DNA from: Polyangiaceae bacterium
Lineage (GTDB): Bacteria > Myxococcota_A > Polyangia > Polyangiales > Polyangiaceae
NCBI GenBank assembly: GCA_023150915.1
Contig: JAKLKA010000003.1
Span: 1 to 64,000, forward strand
Length of the DNA: 64,000 bases
Direction: 5' to 3'
Positions 56,234-64,000 of this stretch are shown piece by piece (positions within the stretch are counted from its first letter, which is position 1; each line of letters opens with the position of its first letter). A program made the position numbers and the translations under genes. Below the pieces are notes generated by a model that had not been told where the DNA came from, did not search any database, and saw only the letters and a list, made by a program, of their open reading frames with translations.

Positions 56234-57607
56234 ATGCGCATCGTGGATCCGGCGAATGGGCAGACGCTCCGAGAGCTCGACGAGGACACGCGGGACTCGC
56301 TCACCGAAAAGGTCGCACGCGCCCGAAGCGCGCAGCGCGCCTGGGCCTTGCGCCCCTTCGCCGAGCGCGCCGAAGCGCTGCGACGCTTCCGCGATCGGGT
56401 CACCGAGCGGCGTGAAGCGCTGGCGCTCACGCTGACCCAAGAGGTGGGCAAGCCCATCGCGCAATCACGAAACGAGCTGAACGCGCTCGCGGGCCGCATC
56501 GACTTCTTCCTCGAGCACGCGGCGCGCGAGATCGAAGACGAGGTGCTTCTCACCGCCGAGGCCGGCGGCACCGAGGAGCGCATCCGCCACGAGCCGCTCG
56601 GGCTGGTGGCCAACGTGAGCGCCTGGAACTACCCGTTCTTCGTCGGCGCCAACGTGTTCGTGCCGGCGCTGCTCACCGGCAACAGCGTGCTCTACAAGCC
56701 CAGCGAGTACGCCACGCTCACCGGCCTGGGGATCGAGACGGCCCTGCACGACTCGGGCGTGCCACGCGACGTGTTCGTGAGCGTGATCGGCGGCGGCAGT
56801 GTGGGCGCGGCGCTGCTCGAGCAGCGGGTCGACGGCGTGTTCTTCACCGGCTCGCACGCCACCGGCACCCGCATTGCGCAGGCCCTGGCCCATCGCATGA
56901 TCCGCGTGCAGCTCGAGCTCGGCGGCAAAGATCCGGCCTATGTCTGCGACGACGCCGACCCGCGGCACGCCGCCGCCGCCACCGCCGACGGCGCGTTCTA
57001 CAACTCCGGGCAGAGCTGCTGCGCAGTCGAGCGGCTGTACGTGCACCAGGCCATCTGGGAGCCCTTCGTGCGCGAGCTCGAAACCACGGTGCGCGGCTTC
57101 GTGATGGGCGACCCCACCGATCCGAACACGTACATCGGGCCCCTCGCCCGCCGCGAGCTCGCCCTGGCCACCCTGGAAGATCAGGTCGCCGACGCCCTGC
57201 ACCGCGGCGCCAAGCTGCTCACCGGCGGGCGCCGCGCTAGCCGGCCCGGCTTCTTCTTCGAGCCCACGGTCCTGGTCGACGTGACCCACGACATGAAGGT
57301 GATGCGGGACGAGAGCTTCGGTCCGGTGATCGGCGTGATGAAGGTGCGCTCGGACGAAGAGGCCCGCGAGCGGATGGCGGACACGGAGTACGGCCTCACC
57401 GCGGCGGTCTACTCGCAGAGCCGCGCCCGCGCCGAGGCCATCCTGAGCACGCTCGACGTCGGCACGGCGTACTGGAATTGCTGCGATCGCGTCAGCCCGC
57501 GGCTGCCCTGGTCCGGCCGCGGCCACTCGGGCATCGGCTGCACGCTCTCGACCTACGGCATCGAGGCGTTCCTGAAGCCGAAGGCGTATCACCTGCGGGC
57601 GGGGTAA
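56234..57607 (+). CDS. Aldehyde dehydrogenase
   Basis: The product is 457 residues from the ATG at 56234, which has a GAGG ribosome site 6 bases upstream; ATG 56222 is an alternative. It has the NAD-binding 'AWNYPFFVGANVF', the 'LELGGKDPAYV' Glu and the 'GQSCCAVERLYV' nucleophile Cys, with 'ESFGPVIGVM' near the end. That is the ALDH superfamily fold used to oxidise aliphatic or succinate-semialdehyde-like aldehydes to acids. The 'GKPIAQSRNE' start resembles succinate-semialdehyde dehydrogenases. The GMC alcohol dehydrogenase-like enzyme at 60.6 kb could supply aldehydes, but this is speculative. Confidence 0.92.
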   Translation: MRIVDPANGQTLRELDEDTRDSLTEKVARARSAQRAWALRPFAERAEALRRFRDRVTERREALALTLTQEVGKPIAQSRNELNALAGRIDFFLEHAAREIEDEVLLTAEAGGTEERIRHEPLGLVANVSAWNYPFFVGANVFVPALLTGNSVLYKPSEYATLTGLGIETALHDSGVPRDVFVSVIGGGSVGAALLEQRVDGVFFTGSHATGTRIAQALAHRMIRVQLELGGKDPAYVCDDADPRHAAAATADGAFYNSGQSCCAVERLYVHQAIWEPFVRELETTVRGFVMGDPTDPNTYIGPLARRELALATLEDQVADALHRGAKLLTGGRRASRPGFFFEPTVLVDVTHDMKVMRDESFGPVIGVMKVRSDEEARERMADTEYGLTAAVYSQSRARAEAILSTLDVGTAYWNCCDRVSPRLPWSGRGHSGIGCTLSTYGIEAFLKPKAYHLRAG

Positions 57608-57625
57608 GAGCCCTTCCGAACGCCC

Positions 57626-58090
57626 TCAACGCCGCTTCTGATACGTCCCGATCAGCTCCGCGCTGGCAAGCACGTGGCCCTGCATCGCGGCCTCGAGCTC
57701 GGCCTTGGTGAGCGGGCCGCGATCGCCGAGCACGGTGCTCAGCGCGTACAGCTTGTGAAAGTAGCGGTGGCGCCCGATGGGTGGGCACGGGCCGCCGTAG
57801 CCGATGCGTTTCCAGTCGTTCTCGCCGTCGCGGGCGCCGACGGGCGCGTGCTTCGCGCCTTCGGCGAGGGACGTGACGCTGGGGGGCAGATCGTAGATCA
57901 CCCAGTGGACCCAGACGCGCTTCGGTGCCGCGGGGTCGGGCGCGTCGGGGTCGTCGACGATCAGCGCGAAGCTCTGGGTGCCGGCGGGCGCGCCGCTCCA
58001 CGCGAGCGGCGGCGACGAGTCTTGGCCTTCGCAGGTGTGCTTTGCTGGGATCTCGCCCTGGTGTGTGAACGCCGACGACTCTATGCGCAT
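57626..58090 (-). CDS. YbhB/YbcL-type PEBP protein
   Basis: This 154-residue protein has the phosphatidylethanolamine-binding-protein hallmarks 'LIVDDPDAPD', 'WVHWVIYDLP' and 'GYGGPCPPIGRHRYFHKLYAL' (the GPCPPxGxHRY loop). Bacterial members (Raf kinase inhibitor-like) are of uncertain function and may bind anions. No signal peptide is present. Last gene of the minus-strand run that starts at the Tat subunit near 62.7 kb. Confidence 0.9.
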   Translation of the reverse strand: MRIESSAFTHQGEIPAKHTCEGQDSSPPLAWSGAPAGTQSFALIVDDPDAPDPAAPKRVWVHWVIYDLPPSVTSLAEGAKHAPVGARDGENDWKRIGYGGPCPPIGRHRYFHKLYALSTVLGDRGPLTKAELEAAMQGHVLASAELIGTYQKRR

Positions 58091-58108
58091 GGGCTTGCCC
58101 GATTCGGT

Positions 58109-58489
58109 TCAGATCATCAGCGCGACGTTGGCGGGGTTCATCGGATCGACCTTCATGTGAACCATGCAACCCGGCTGCACGCGCGGAACCGCGAGCATGG
58201 ACAGGATCATGGTCGTGTCGGCCTGGTAGGGCGGGCGGCCAGGCATCTGTACCTCGACGATGATGCGCACCTGCGGCTGGTTGTTGACCAGCATGCCCGT
58301 GTCCATCAGCTGCAGCACACGCCCGGTGGCGGGGATGCCGGTGCTCAAGATGCGCGAGCGCTCTTGGGACTGCTTCATCAGCCCGCCGAACACCTTCCAC
58401 ATCACGAAGCCCACGCCGGCAAACACGACCAGCGAGAACAAGATGGAGACGACCGTGACGATGATTCCGAACCCCGCGCCCATGTCCAT
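58109..58489 (-). CDS. Membrane protein with DUF3592-like extracytoplasmic domain
   Basis: This is 126 residues from the ATG at 58489. One strong transmembrane helix (about 7-30) is followed by a short basic segment and a small beta-domain with 'ATGRVLQLMDTG', 'VRIIVEVQMPGRPPYQADTT' and 'QPGCMVHMKVDPMNPANVAL', the pattern of DUF3592-like modules. It has no catalytic residues. It lies between pgi and the PEBP gene (18 and 32 bases). A role in membrane or cell-wall homeostasis is only inference. Confidence 0.72.
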   Translation of the reverse strand: MDMGAGFGIIVTVVSILFSLVVFAGVGFVMWKVFGGLMKQSQERSRILSTGIPATGRVLQLMDTGMLVNNQPQVRIIVEVQMPGRPPYQADTTMILSMLAVPRVQPGCMVHMKVDPMNPANVALMI

Positions 58490-58521
58490 TCGTCGATGGT
58501 TTTCCGACTTGGGGCCGGGCG

Positions 58522-60198
58522 TCAAACGGCGGGCGGTTTCGCCCCGCGGATGCGCGCGCGCACGCGCTTCATGTGGTTGATCAGGCCGTTGGTCGAGGCG
58601 TCGTGGCCGGTCACCGGCTGGTCGTCACCCAGCTCGGGCAAGATGGCGCTCGCCAGCTGCTTGCCCAGCTCGACGCCCCACTGATCGAAGCTGTTCACGT
58701 CCCAGATCACGCCTTGCACGAAGATCTTGTGCTCGTAGAGCGCCACCAAACGGCCCAGGGTCCTCGGGTCGAGCTCGTCGATCACGATCGACGTGGTGGG
58801 GCGATTGCCGGAAAACACCTTGTGCTGGCGAAGCTCGGCGATGCGCGCGGGGGGCGTGCCGGCCTTCGCGAGCTCGGCGTCCACCTCTTCCAGGGTCTTG
58901 CCGCGCATCAGCGCCTCGGTCTGGGCGAAGAAGTTGGCGAGCAAGATCTCGTGGTGCTGCCCCAGCGGGTTCTGGCTCTTCACGGCCGCGATGAAGTCGG
59001 CGGGCACGAGCCGCGTGCCCTGGTGGATGAGCTGGTAGAAGGCGTGCTGGCCGTTGGTGCCCGGCTCGCCGAAGACGATCGGCCCCGTGTCGTAGCCGGT
59101 GATGGGGCCACCGCTGCGGTCGACGCCCTTGCCGTTGCTCTCCATGTCCGCTTGCTGCAGATAGGCCGCAAAGCGGTGCAGGTACTGGTCGTAGGGCAAG
59201 ATGGCGTGGGACGCGGCGCCGAAGAAGCCGGAGTACCAGACGCCGAACAGCGCCATCAGCACCGGCGCGTTCCGTTCGAGGGGCGTGGTGCGGAAGTGCT
59301 GGTCGATCTCGTGGGCGCCGGCCAGGAGCTCTTCGAAGCGAGCCATGCCGATCACGCAGGCGATCGACAAGCCGATGGCGGACCAGAGCGAGTAGCGACC
59401 GCCGACCCAGTCCCAGAACTCGAACATGTTGGCGGTGTCGATGCCGAACTCGGCGACGGCCTTCTCGTTGGTCGAGAGCGCGACGAAGTGCTTCTTCACC
59501 GCTGCGTCGCTGCCCAGGCGCTCGACGAGCCACGCGCGCGCGGAACGCGCGTTGGTCAGCGTTTCTTGGGTGGTGAAGGTCTTGGACGCGACCAAGAACA
59601 GCGTGGTCTCGGGGTCGACGCGCCTCAGCGTCTCGGCAAGGTGCGTGCCGTCGATGTTGGAGACGAAGTGCACGTCGATCTCGGGGCGCCAGAACGGGCG
59701 CAGCGCTTCGGTGGCCATCACCGGGCCGAGATCCGAGCCGCCGATCCCGATGTTGACGATGTCTCGGATCTTCTTGCCGGTGTGCCCGCGCCACTGCCCA
59801 CCCTCGAGGGCGCTGACCAGTCGGCGCATCTTGTCGAGCACCGCGTTCACGTCGGGCATCACGTCGCGCCCGGCGACCCGCACCGGCGCGCCCGAGCGGT
59901 TGCGCAACGCCACGTGCAACACCGGTCGACTTTCGGTGATGTTGATGGCCTCGCCGCCGAACATCTGCTCGACGCGCGCGGGCACGCCGGCCTGCTCGGC
60001 CAGACGCACCAAGAGCGCGAGGGTCTCGCTCGTCGCGCGGTGCTTCGAGAAATCGAGCAGCATGCTCGGAAGCTCGAGCTTCATCCGCTGGAAGCGCTCG
60101 GGGTCACGCGCAAACAGCTCGCGCATGCCGGTTCGTTCGATCTCGCTCTTGTGAGCCGCGAGCGCCCGCCACGCCGGCGTGTCCGTCAGAGTCGTCAT
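58522..60198 (-). CDS. pgi: Glucose-6-phosphate isomerase
   Basis: The 558 residues match long-form bacterial PGI. It contains both PGI signatures: '[16 protein letters not shown]' and '[13 protein letters not shown]', with '[20 protein letters not shown]' (catalytic Glu) and '[11 protein letters not shown]' for phosphate binding. It interconverts glucose-6-phosphate and fructose-6-phosphate in glycolysis and polysaccharide supply. The start ATG is 36 bases after the zinc-ribbon gene, suggesting readthrough from the GMC operon. Confidence 0.97.
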   Translation of the reverse strand: MTTLTDTPAWRALAAHKSEIERTGMRELFARDPERFQRMKLELPSMLLDFSKHRATSETLALLVRLAEQAGVPARVEQMFGGEAINITESRPVLHVALRNRSGAPVRVAGRDVMPDVNAVLDKMRRLVSALEGGQWRGHTGKKIRDIVNIGIGGSDLGPVMATEALRPFWRPEIDVHFVSNIDGTHLAETLRRVDPETTLFLVASKTFTTQETLTNARSARAWLVERLGSDAAVKKHFVALSTNEKAVAEFGIDTANMFEFWDWVGGRYSLWSAIGLSIACVIGMARFEELLAGAHEIDQHFRTTPLERNAPVLMALFGVWYSGFFGAASHAILPYDQYLHRFAAYLQQADMESNGKGVDRSGGPITGYDTGPIVFGEPGTNGQHAFYQLIHQGTRLVPADFIAAVKSQNPLGQHHEILLANFFAQTEALMRGKTLEEVDAELAKAGTPPARIAELRQHKVFSGNRPTTSIVIDELDPRTLGRLVALYEHKIFVQGVIWDVNSFDQWGVELGKQLASAILPELGDDQPVTGHDASTNGLINHMKRVRARIRGAKPPAV

Positions 60199-60234
60199 GG
60201 CGCGAGCCTGACACGTGCCGCCGGGGGCGAGAAG

Positions 60235-60558
60235 TCAGCTCGGCAGGTCGCTGGCCAGCCGGAAATACCAGGTGCGAGGCGCGCCGCATTGGGAGCACTT
60301 CGCGACGACCACGCGCAACCGGCGCCCCCCGATGGTCTCCGCTCGGTGGTCGTCGACCCGCACGCCGGCGCCGCAGCGCAAGCAGGGCTCGGCGCGCACG
60401 CGGGGCTCGACCACCGACGCCGAATCGACATCGAGGGGGCGCTCCGGCGCGCCGCCGGCCTCGAGCCGCGCCAGCTTCTCCCGGGCGTCGCCCAGCTTCT
60501 GACTGGCGCGCTCGCGCTCGCGCCGGGCCGTACGTGGGCGCTTGGGCTTCGCGCTCAT
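60235..60558 (-). CDS. Small zinc-ribbon protein
   Basis: This 107-residue protein has a strongly basic N-terminal helix (Lys/Arg-rich 'KPKRPRTARRERER') followed by two cysteine knuckles 'CLRCG' and 'CSQCG' about 30 residues apart, a zinc ribbon as found in nucleic-acid-binding adaptors. The ATG overlaps the GMC gene stop (ATGA), so it is a stable partner of that operon. DNA or RNA binding is likely but a target is unknown. Confidence 0.72.
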   Translation of the reverse strand: MSAKPKRPRTARRERERASQKLGDAREKLARLEAGGAPERPLDVDSASVVEPRVRAEPCLRCGAGVRVDDHRAETIGGRRLRVVVAKCSQCGAPRTWYFRLASDLPS

Positions 60559-62123
60559 GACGTGCGGGCAGCCACGGCAGCGGCGGCCACGCGGCTGAAG
60601 GCCAAGATGGTGAGGCTGGGATCCACGCTGGGCGGGCTGGGAAACACGCTCGGGTCCGCGACGAACAGGTTGTCGAAGCCGTGCACTCGGTGTTCGTGGT
60701 CGACCACCGAGTCCCGCGGGCTCGCGCCCATGCGCGCGCCGCCGCCCGGGTGCGGCGCGCCCAGCACGTTGCGCGCGGGCCGAATCGACAGCTGGCGCAC
60801 GGCGGCTTCGATCTGTTCGGCGCGCTCGATGCGCGTGTCCTGGGCGTCTCCGAACAGAACCTGTTTCGCGCCGACGGCGAGCAAGAGCTGGGCCTGCTTC
60901 TTCCACGCGTCGCGCAGCCGCTGGCCGTTGCCGCCGGTGAGCGGCATCTCGATCCGCCGCCGGCCGCCGTCGATTCGAATGCGCCCCGGCTCGACGTCGT
61001 CGATCCAGCAGATGGTGCCGCCCAGCTTGGGCAACTGTCGCATCAGCTCCGCGTGGGCGCGACCGATACCGGGAAGGACCGCGCCGAGCAAGCCTGGCTG
61101 CAGCTGGTTCGGCATGAACAGGTAGCCGCCTTCGAGATAGCGACTCTGCGACGGCCTGCCGAAGACGCGCCGCGGCCCGTGATAGCGCGCGAGCCGGAAT
61201 TCTTCCACGCCCCAGGCGGCGGGGATGTTCCGCCACTGGATGACGTCCTCTTCGAAGATCGCATGCACCATCGGGCAGGGGTTCACGAACAAGTGCTCGC
61301 CCAGCTCGGGCAGCTGCGCCTTCAAACCCTGGCGAAGCAGGAAATCGGGCGTGCCGTAGCCACCTGCTGCGATCACGAACACCCGAGCCTCGACCCGCAG
61401 CGTGGGGCCTCGGGGTCGACCGGTCGCCCGATCGAGCACCCGCCCGACCAGCGCGGAGGCCTTGCGACCCGACCACTCGAGGCGTTCAGCGCGAAGATCG
61501 GAGTAGAGCCGTGCGCCGGCGGCCACCGCGCGAGGAATGTACGTCACCAGCTGGCTCTGCTTCGCGTCGTACGAACAGCCCTGCATGCAGTGGCCACTTC
61601 CGCGGCAGGCCTTGCGCGCCTGCGGCACGCGCGCCACGTGCCAGCCGAGCTGGCGGGCCCCCCGCTCGACCAGGAGGTTCATCCGGTTGGCGTACTCGTC
61701 CGTGGCGGGGTGCACGTTCAGATCGCGCTCGATCTCGGCGAAGTGGGGCGCCAGCGCCTCTTCGCTGTGGCCCAGGATGCCGAACACGTCGCGCCACTCG
61801 AGCAGGCGATCGGGGGGTGTGCGATAGCTGTCGGCCCAGTAGTGCACGCTCGCGCCACCGACGTTGTTGCCGTACGTCAGGGACACCGACACGTCGTCGC
61901 TGGCGTGAAGGCCGCGACCGCCGTCGATCTTGGCCAGCATGTTCAGCTCACGCTGGTCGAAGTCGTCCTTGGTGTAGTAGCCGCCTTGCTCGACCAGCAC
62001 CACCGAGCGCCCCTGCTCGGCGAGGACCGCGGCGAGCGAGGCCCCACCGCAGCCCGACCCCACCACGCACACATCGACGCTCTCGCGCTGGTCCCGATCG
62101 AGCTCGTGGCCCTGGCGGATCAT
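60555..62123 (-). CDS. GMC-family oxidoreductase
   Basis: This 522-residue FAD enzyme has the N-terminal 'VGSGCGGASLAAV' Rossmann motif, 'GNNVGGASVHYWADSY' and the C-terminal 'HPGGGARMG' and 'DPSVFPSPPSVDPSLTI' blocks of GMC oxidoreductases. The cysteines in 'ACRGSGHCMQGCSY' match the long-chain alcohol oxidase and gluconate-dehydrogenase-like subgroup. The upstream gene, overlapping by four bases, encodes a small Tat-exported protein like gluconate 2-dehydrogenase subunit 3, so a membrane-attached periplasmic dehydrogenase complex is likely. No cytochrome subunit is adjacent. Confidence 0.88.
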   Translation of the reverse strand: MIRQGHELDRDQRESVDVCVVGSGCGGASLAAVLAEQGRSVVLVEQGGYYTKDDFDQRELNMLAKIDGGRGLHASDDVSVSLTYGNNVGGASVHYWADSYRTPPDRLLEWRDVFGILGHSEEALAPHFAEIERDLNVHPATDEYANRMNLLVERGARQLGWHVARVPQARKACRGSGHCMQGCSYDAKQSQLVTYIPRAVAAGARLYSDLRAERLEWSGRKASALVGRVLDRATGRPRGPTLRVEARVFVIAAGGYGTPDFLLRQGLKAQLPELGEHLFVNPCPMVHAIFEEDVIQWRNIPAAWGVEEFRLARYHGPRRVFGRPSQSRYLEGGYLFMPNQLQPGLLGAVLPGIGRAHAELMRQLPKLGGTICWIDDVEPGRIRIDGGRRRIEMPLTGGNGQRLRDAWKKQAQLLLAVGAKQVLFGDAQDTRIERAEQIEAAVRQLSIRPARNVLGAPHPGGGARMGASPRDSVVDHEHRVHGFDNLFVADPSVFPSPPSVDPSLTILAFSRVAAAAVAARTS

Positions 62124-62698
62124 CCGCGGCCTCCGCGCTCGCCCACGAGCTTCTGATACGCCAGGGCGCTGGCGGGGGGCTTTGCTTCCTTGATCCAAGG
62201 GCCGTCGTAGCCGATGGCCGGCCACACCCGCGCGTCGGCGTAGTAGCAGATTTGCACCAGCTGCTTCAGGCCAATCGCGACTTGTACGAACAGGTCGCGG
62301 CGTGAGCGCAGCATGCGCTCGAACACTTCCCCTCGCGCGGCCACTGAGAGCGCGCTGTAGCGACCCATGTGGCCCAGAAGCGGCGGCACGTGCTCGAGGA
62401 GCTCGAGCGCAGAACGGAGATCGCTGGCCATGCCCTCGTCCGCCGCCCACACCTCCTCGTCGATGCGCTGCACCAGACCCAGCTCCGCACCGCCCGGGAA
62501 GCCGTCGCCTCCGGGCACAAGAGCCTCGACCAGGGCGCGAGCCACACAGAGCTGCTTCACGCTCAGGCCCACGGCGACTTCGCCAGCGCGGAGCAGGTAC
62601 CCGCTGCCGAGCCAGCGCAGGCCCAGGCCGCCCAGCGCGAGCACCATGGCTCCGCCCACTCCGACCTGAATCAGCTGCCGGCGGCCGAGGTCGCTCAT
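62120..62698 (-). CDS. Tat-exported gluconate 2-dehydrogenase subunit 3-like protein
   Basis: This is 192 residues from the ATG at 62698. 'MSDLGRRQLIQVGVGGAMVLALGG' carries a twin-arginine-like signal, followed by a helical domain with 'LPGRDGFP'-type Gly/Pro turn ('VPGGDGFPGG') and 'AIGYDGPWI' near the end. Both features are typical of gluconate 2-dehydrogenase subunit 3 and similar subunits that carry GMC dehydrogenases across the membrane. Its stop overlaps the GMC start, so complex formation is likely. Confidence 0.8.
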   Translation of the reverse strand: MSDLGRRQLIQVGVGGAMVLALGGLGLRWLGSGYLLRAGEVAVGLSVKQLCVARALVEALVPGGDGFPGGAELGLVQRIDEEVWAADEGMASDLRSALELLEHVPPLLGHMGRYSALSVAARGEVFERMLRSRRDLFVQVAIGLKQLVQICYYADARVWPAIGYDGPWIKEAKPPASALAYQKLVGERGGRG

Positions 62699-62823
62699 CG
62701 AGTCGGATGTCACCACGGTCGCGTGGTTCGGAAAAGCGTCCTGCCAAGCGCAGCAGAAATCAGCGCTTCCGGGGCCAGCCCAAACCGGCGATAGTTTCCG
62801 CTCATCGAAAAGGAGACCCCCCG

Positions 62824-63003
62824 GTGGCAGACAAAGACGACGACAGCGGCCAGTCCGACAGCGCACGCATGCTGAAAGAGCTGGAGCAGATGCGCGCTGC
62901 TCTGAACGAGCTCAGAGAGCACCAGACTCGCTACCTGTGGATCCTGTTTCCGATTGGCGCGCTGATCGCCATTCAGACGATCCTCCAGGCGACGAAGCTC
63001 TGA
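62824..63003 (+). CDS. Small coiled-coil membrane protein
   Basis: This 59-residue product starts at GTG 62824 with an AAGGAG ribosome site 8 bases upstream (62811-62816). The first ~35 residues are charged and heptad-like ('MLKELEQMRAALNELREH'), followed by one transmembrane helix ('YLWILFPIGALIAIQTIL'). It ends 3 bases before the convergent Asp-rich protein. Size and layout fit a membrane-anchored oligomerising peptide. Function unknown. Confidence 0.62.
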   Translation: MADKDDDSGQSDSARMLKELEQMRAALNELREHQTRYLWILFPIGALIAIQTILQATKL

Positions 63004-63006
63004 AGC

Positions 63007-64000
63007 TCACTCCACCGCGCGCTTGCCGAACAGCTCTTTCGCGACCTTCTCGAAGCGCTTCTGGTCGGCGGCCTTCGCGAACACGCTGTGGCTGGCGAGC
63101 GGCTTGCCTTTCAGTGACTCGTCGAGCGTGACCTTGCCGGCTGCGTCGATGCGGAAGCCGACGTCGGCCTTGCCGCCGCGCGGATCGGACGAGTACAGCA
63201 CCACGTCGTACCCCTTCTTGGCGTCGACGTCGTAGTACGCCCACGCCAGGCCGTTGCGCTGGAAGTACGCAAACTCGATGTCGAGCTTGCCGCTCTCGGC
63301 GAGCTTGGGCAGGTCCTTGGGCTTGGCGGGTTTGTCGCGCAGGCTGTTGCTGTCCAGGTCGACCAGGTAGCCGTCGCTGCCCTGGGCATAGACCAGCACC
63401 ACCGACTTCTGCAGCCCCTTGATGTCCATGATCTCGTAGCTTGCGCCGCGGTGATCGGCGATGGGCTCGGGGAACGACCCGATGCCGGTGTCGGAGGGCG
63501 CGCTCAAGATGCTCAAGAAGCCCTTGCCCATCAGGGCGCGAAGCTGCGACGCCTGCGACGGCGAGCTGAGCAAATCGGCGCGGACCAGCTTGCGCCCCAC
63601 GTGCTCGGGCGCCGCGGTCTTGTTGCCGCTCGCGTCTACTCGCCAGGCGTCGGACGCCACGTAGAGCCGTGCACCCCCCGAGTGCAGCACCAGGTCGAAG
63701 CGGCTGTCGTCGTCGGTGTCGTACCAGATCCACATGTGGTTCGCCTGGGAGACCACCGCGACCTCGGCATCCACCTGGGAGCCGTGAGTGGAGAGGTTGA
63801 ACTCGCGCGGCAACGAGCCCACGCTGCTGCGGTCGACGTCGACCAACAGCCGGTAGCTGAACGCCGAGTCGACCCGCACCGATTCGAGCGTGCCGTCCCA
63901 ATCGATGTCGCTCACCACGGCCTTGCCGGTGCGCCCGACCGGGCTCGGCAGGGCGTCCGTCGAAGTCGACCCGGCCTCGACGTAGTGCTGGGGGAACGCG
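63007..64000 (-). CDS. Secreted Asp-rich repeat protein, 5' end missing
   Basis: The reading frame is open to the end of the window, so the N-terminus is lost; about 331 codons are visible. The protein has spaced calcium-type motifs: 'SDIDWDGTLESV', 'YDTDDDSRFDLVL', 'VDLDSNSLRD' and 'YDVDAKKGYDVVL', each with alternating Asp residues. They resemble FG-GAP/EF-hand-like or VCBS-type calcium loops separated by beta strands. A stop precedes the small membrane gene by 3 bases. I infer a large extracellular or outer-surface calcium-binding protein. Confidence 0.7.
   Translation of the reverse strand, partial: AFPQHYVEAGSTSTDALPSPVGRTGKAVVSDIDWDGTLESVRVDSAFSYRLLVDVDRSSVGSLPREFNLSTHGSQVDAEVAVVSQANHMWIWYDTDDDSRFDLVLHSGGARLYVASDAWRVDASGNKTAAPEHVGRKLVRADLLSSPSQASQLRALMGKGFLSILSAPSDTGIGSFPEPIADHRGASYEIMDIKGLQKSVVLVYAQGSDGYLVDLDSNSLRDKPAKPKDLPKLAESGKLDIEFAYFQRNGLAWAYYDVDAKKGYDVVLYSSDPRGGKADVGFRIDAAGKVTLDESLKGKPLASHSVFAKAADQKRFEKVAKELFGKRAVE

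Noticed and set aside
58573-61125. An 850-codon plus-strand open frame opposite pgi and the GMC oxidoreductase
   Set aside because: Both underlying minus-strand genes are clear. The frame has shadow composition (Val/Leu/Gly/Asp with many His) and no domain.
1-64000. tRNA, rRNA, CRISPR, prophage, insertion sequence or riboswitch signals
   Set aside because: No cloverleaf, spaced repeat array, transposase, integrase or conserved leader structure was seen by reading. A covariance-model search could still find small RNAs.

Overview
The window is a compact, GC-rich chromosomal segment with 66 protein genes (two cut by the window edges) and no gene-free stretch longer than about 150 bases. No rRNA, tRNA, insertion sequence, prophage or CRISPR array was found. 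Several signs point to a Myxococcota (myxobacterial) genome, most likely of the Polyangiales type: one protein with a MYXO-CTERM-like sorting tail, two with AgmX/PglI-type C-terminal domains, many Gly/Ser-rich or Cys-rich secreted lipoproteins, an SCPx-type thiolase, and eukaryote-like families such as LNS2 and archaemetzincin. The species assignment is inference. The high GC content makes very long antisense reading frames; these were treated as shadows.

Layout. 1-12 kb: a truncated Gly/Ser-rich lipoprotein, an SDR dehydrogenase, greB, a cell-envelope operon (AsmA/GspN-like protein, a lipoprotein with a three-fold 33-residue repeat, a WD40-like lipoprotein), a TonB-dependent receptor with its own TonB-C domain plus a lipoprotein, and a MutS-like ATPase coupled to a membrane protein. 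12-25 kb: a 10-Cys-repeat lipoprotein, a gpsA-like/FGGY-kinase pair, ppa coupled to a 'CLS'-motif lipoprotein, an AgmX-domain protein, the MYXO-CTERM protein, a long-chain acyl-CoA synthetase, a methyltransferase, a hybrid histidine kinase, and a lipoprotein coupled to an NlpC/P60-like enzyme. 25-33 kb: SCPx thiolase, two paralogous six-Cys lipoproteins, gluQ, a Tat-exported archaemetzincin, miaE, a metallophosphoesterase and a POT transporter. 33-42 kb: a site-2 protease with CBS domains, an LNS2 lipoprotein, esterases, MATE and NUDIX proteins, a beta-barrel/lipoprotein pair and a FAD reductase. 42-50 kb: dienoyl-CoA isomerase, an ECF sigma/anti-sigma/CpxP-like triad, a polyprenyl synthase and GbsR/MarR regulator preceded by a perfect 20-bp palindrome, a second POT transporter, an RNA m5U methyltransferase, AlkD, and an ECF sigma factor fused to a transmembrane segment. 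50-64 kb: enoyl-CoA hydratase, benzoate-CoA-ligase-type synthetase with VOC and membrane partners, a hydrolase/creatininase pair, aldehyde dehydrogenase, a minus-strand run (Tat subunit, GMC oxidoreductase, zinc ribbon, pgi, small membrane protein, PEBP), a small coiled-coil membrane protein and a truncated Asp-rich secreted protein.

How it works together. The main metabolic theme is acyl-CoA handling (two acyl-CoA synthetases, SDR hydroxyacyl-CoA dehydrogenase, thiolase, two crotonases) together with isoprenoid synthesis. The second theme is envelope sensing and surface display. tRNA modification (gluQ, miaE) flanks the archaemetzincin. Many gene pairs overlap by 1 or 4 bases, so translational coupling is widespread. 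The best candidates for undescribed biology are the GxGxRHP triple-repeat lipoprotein, the CLS-repeat lipoprotein, the membrane-tethered sigma factor and the palindrome-controlled prenyl synthase/GbsR unit.
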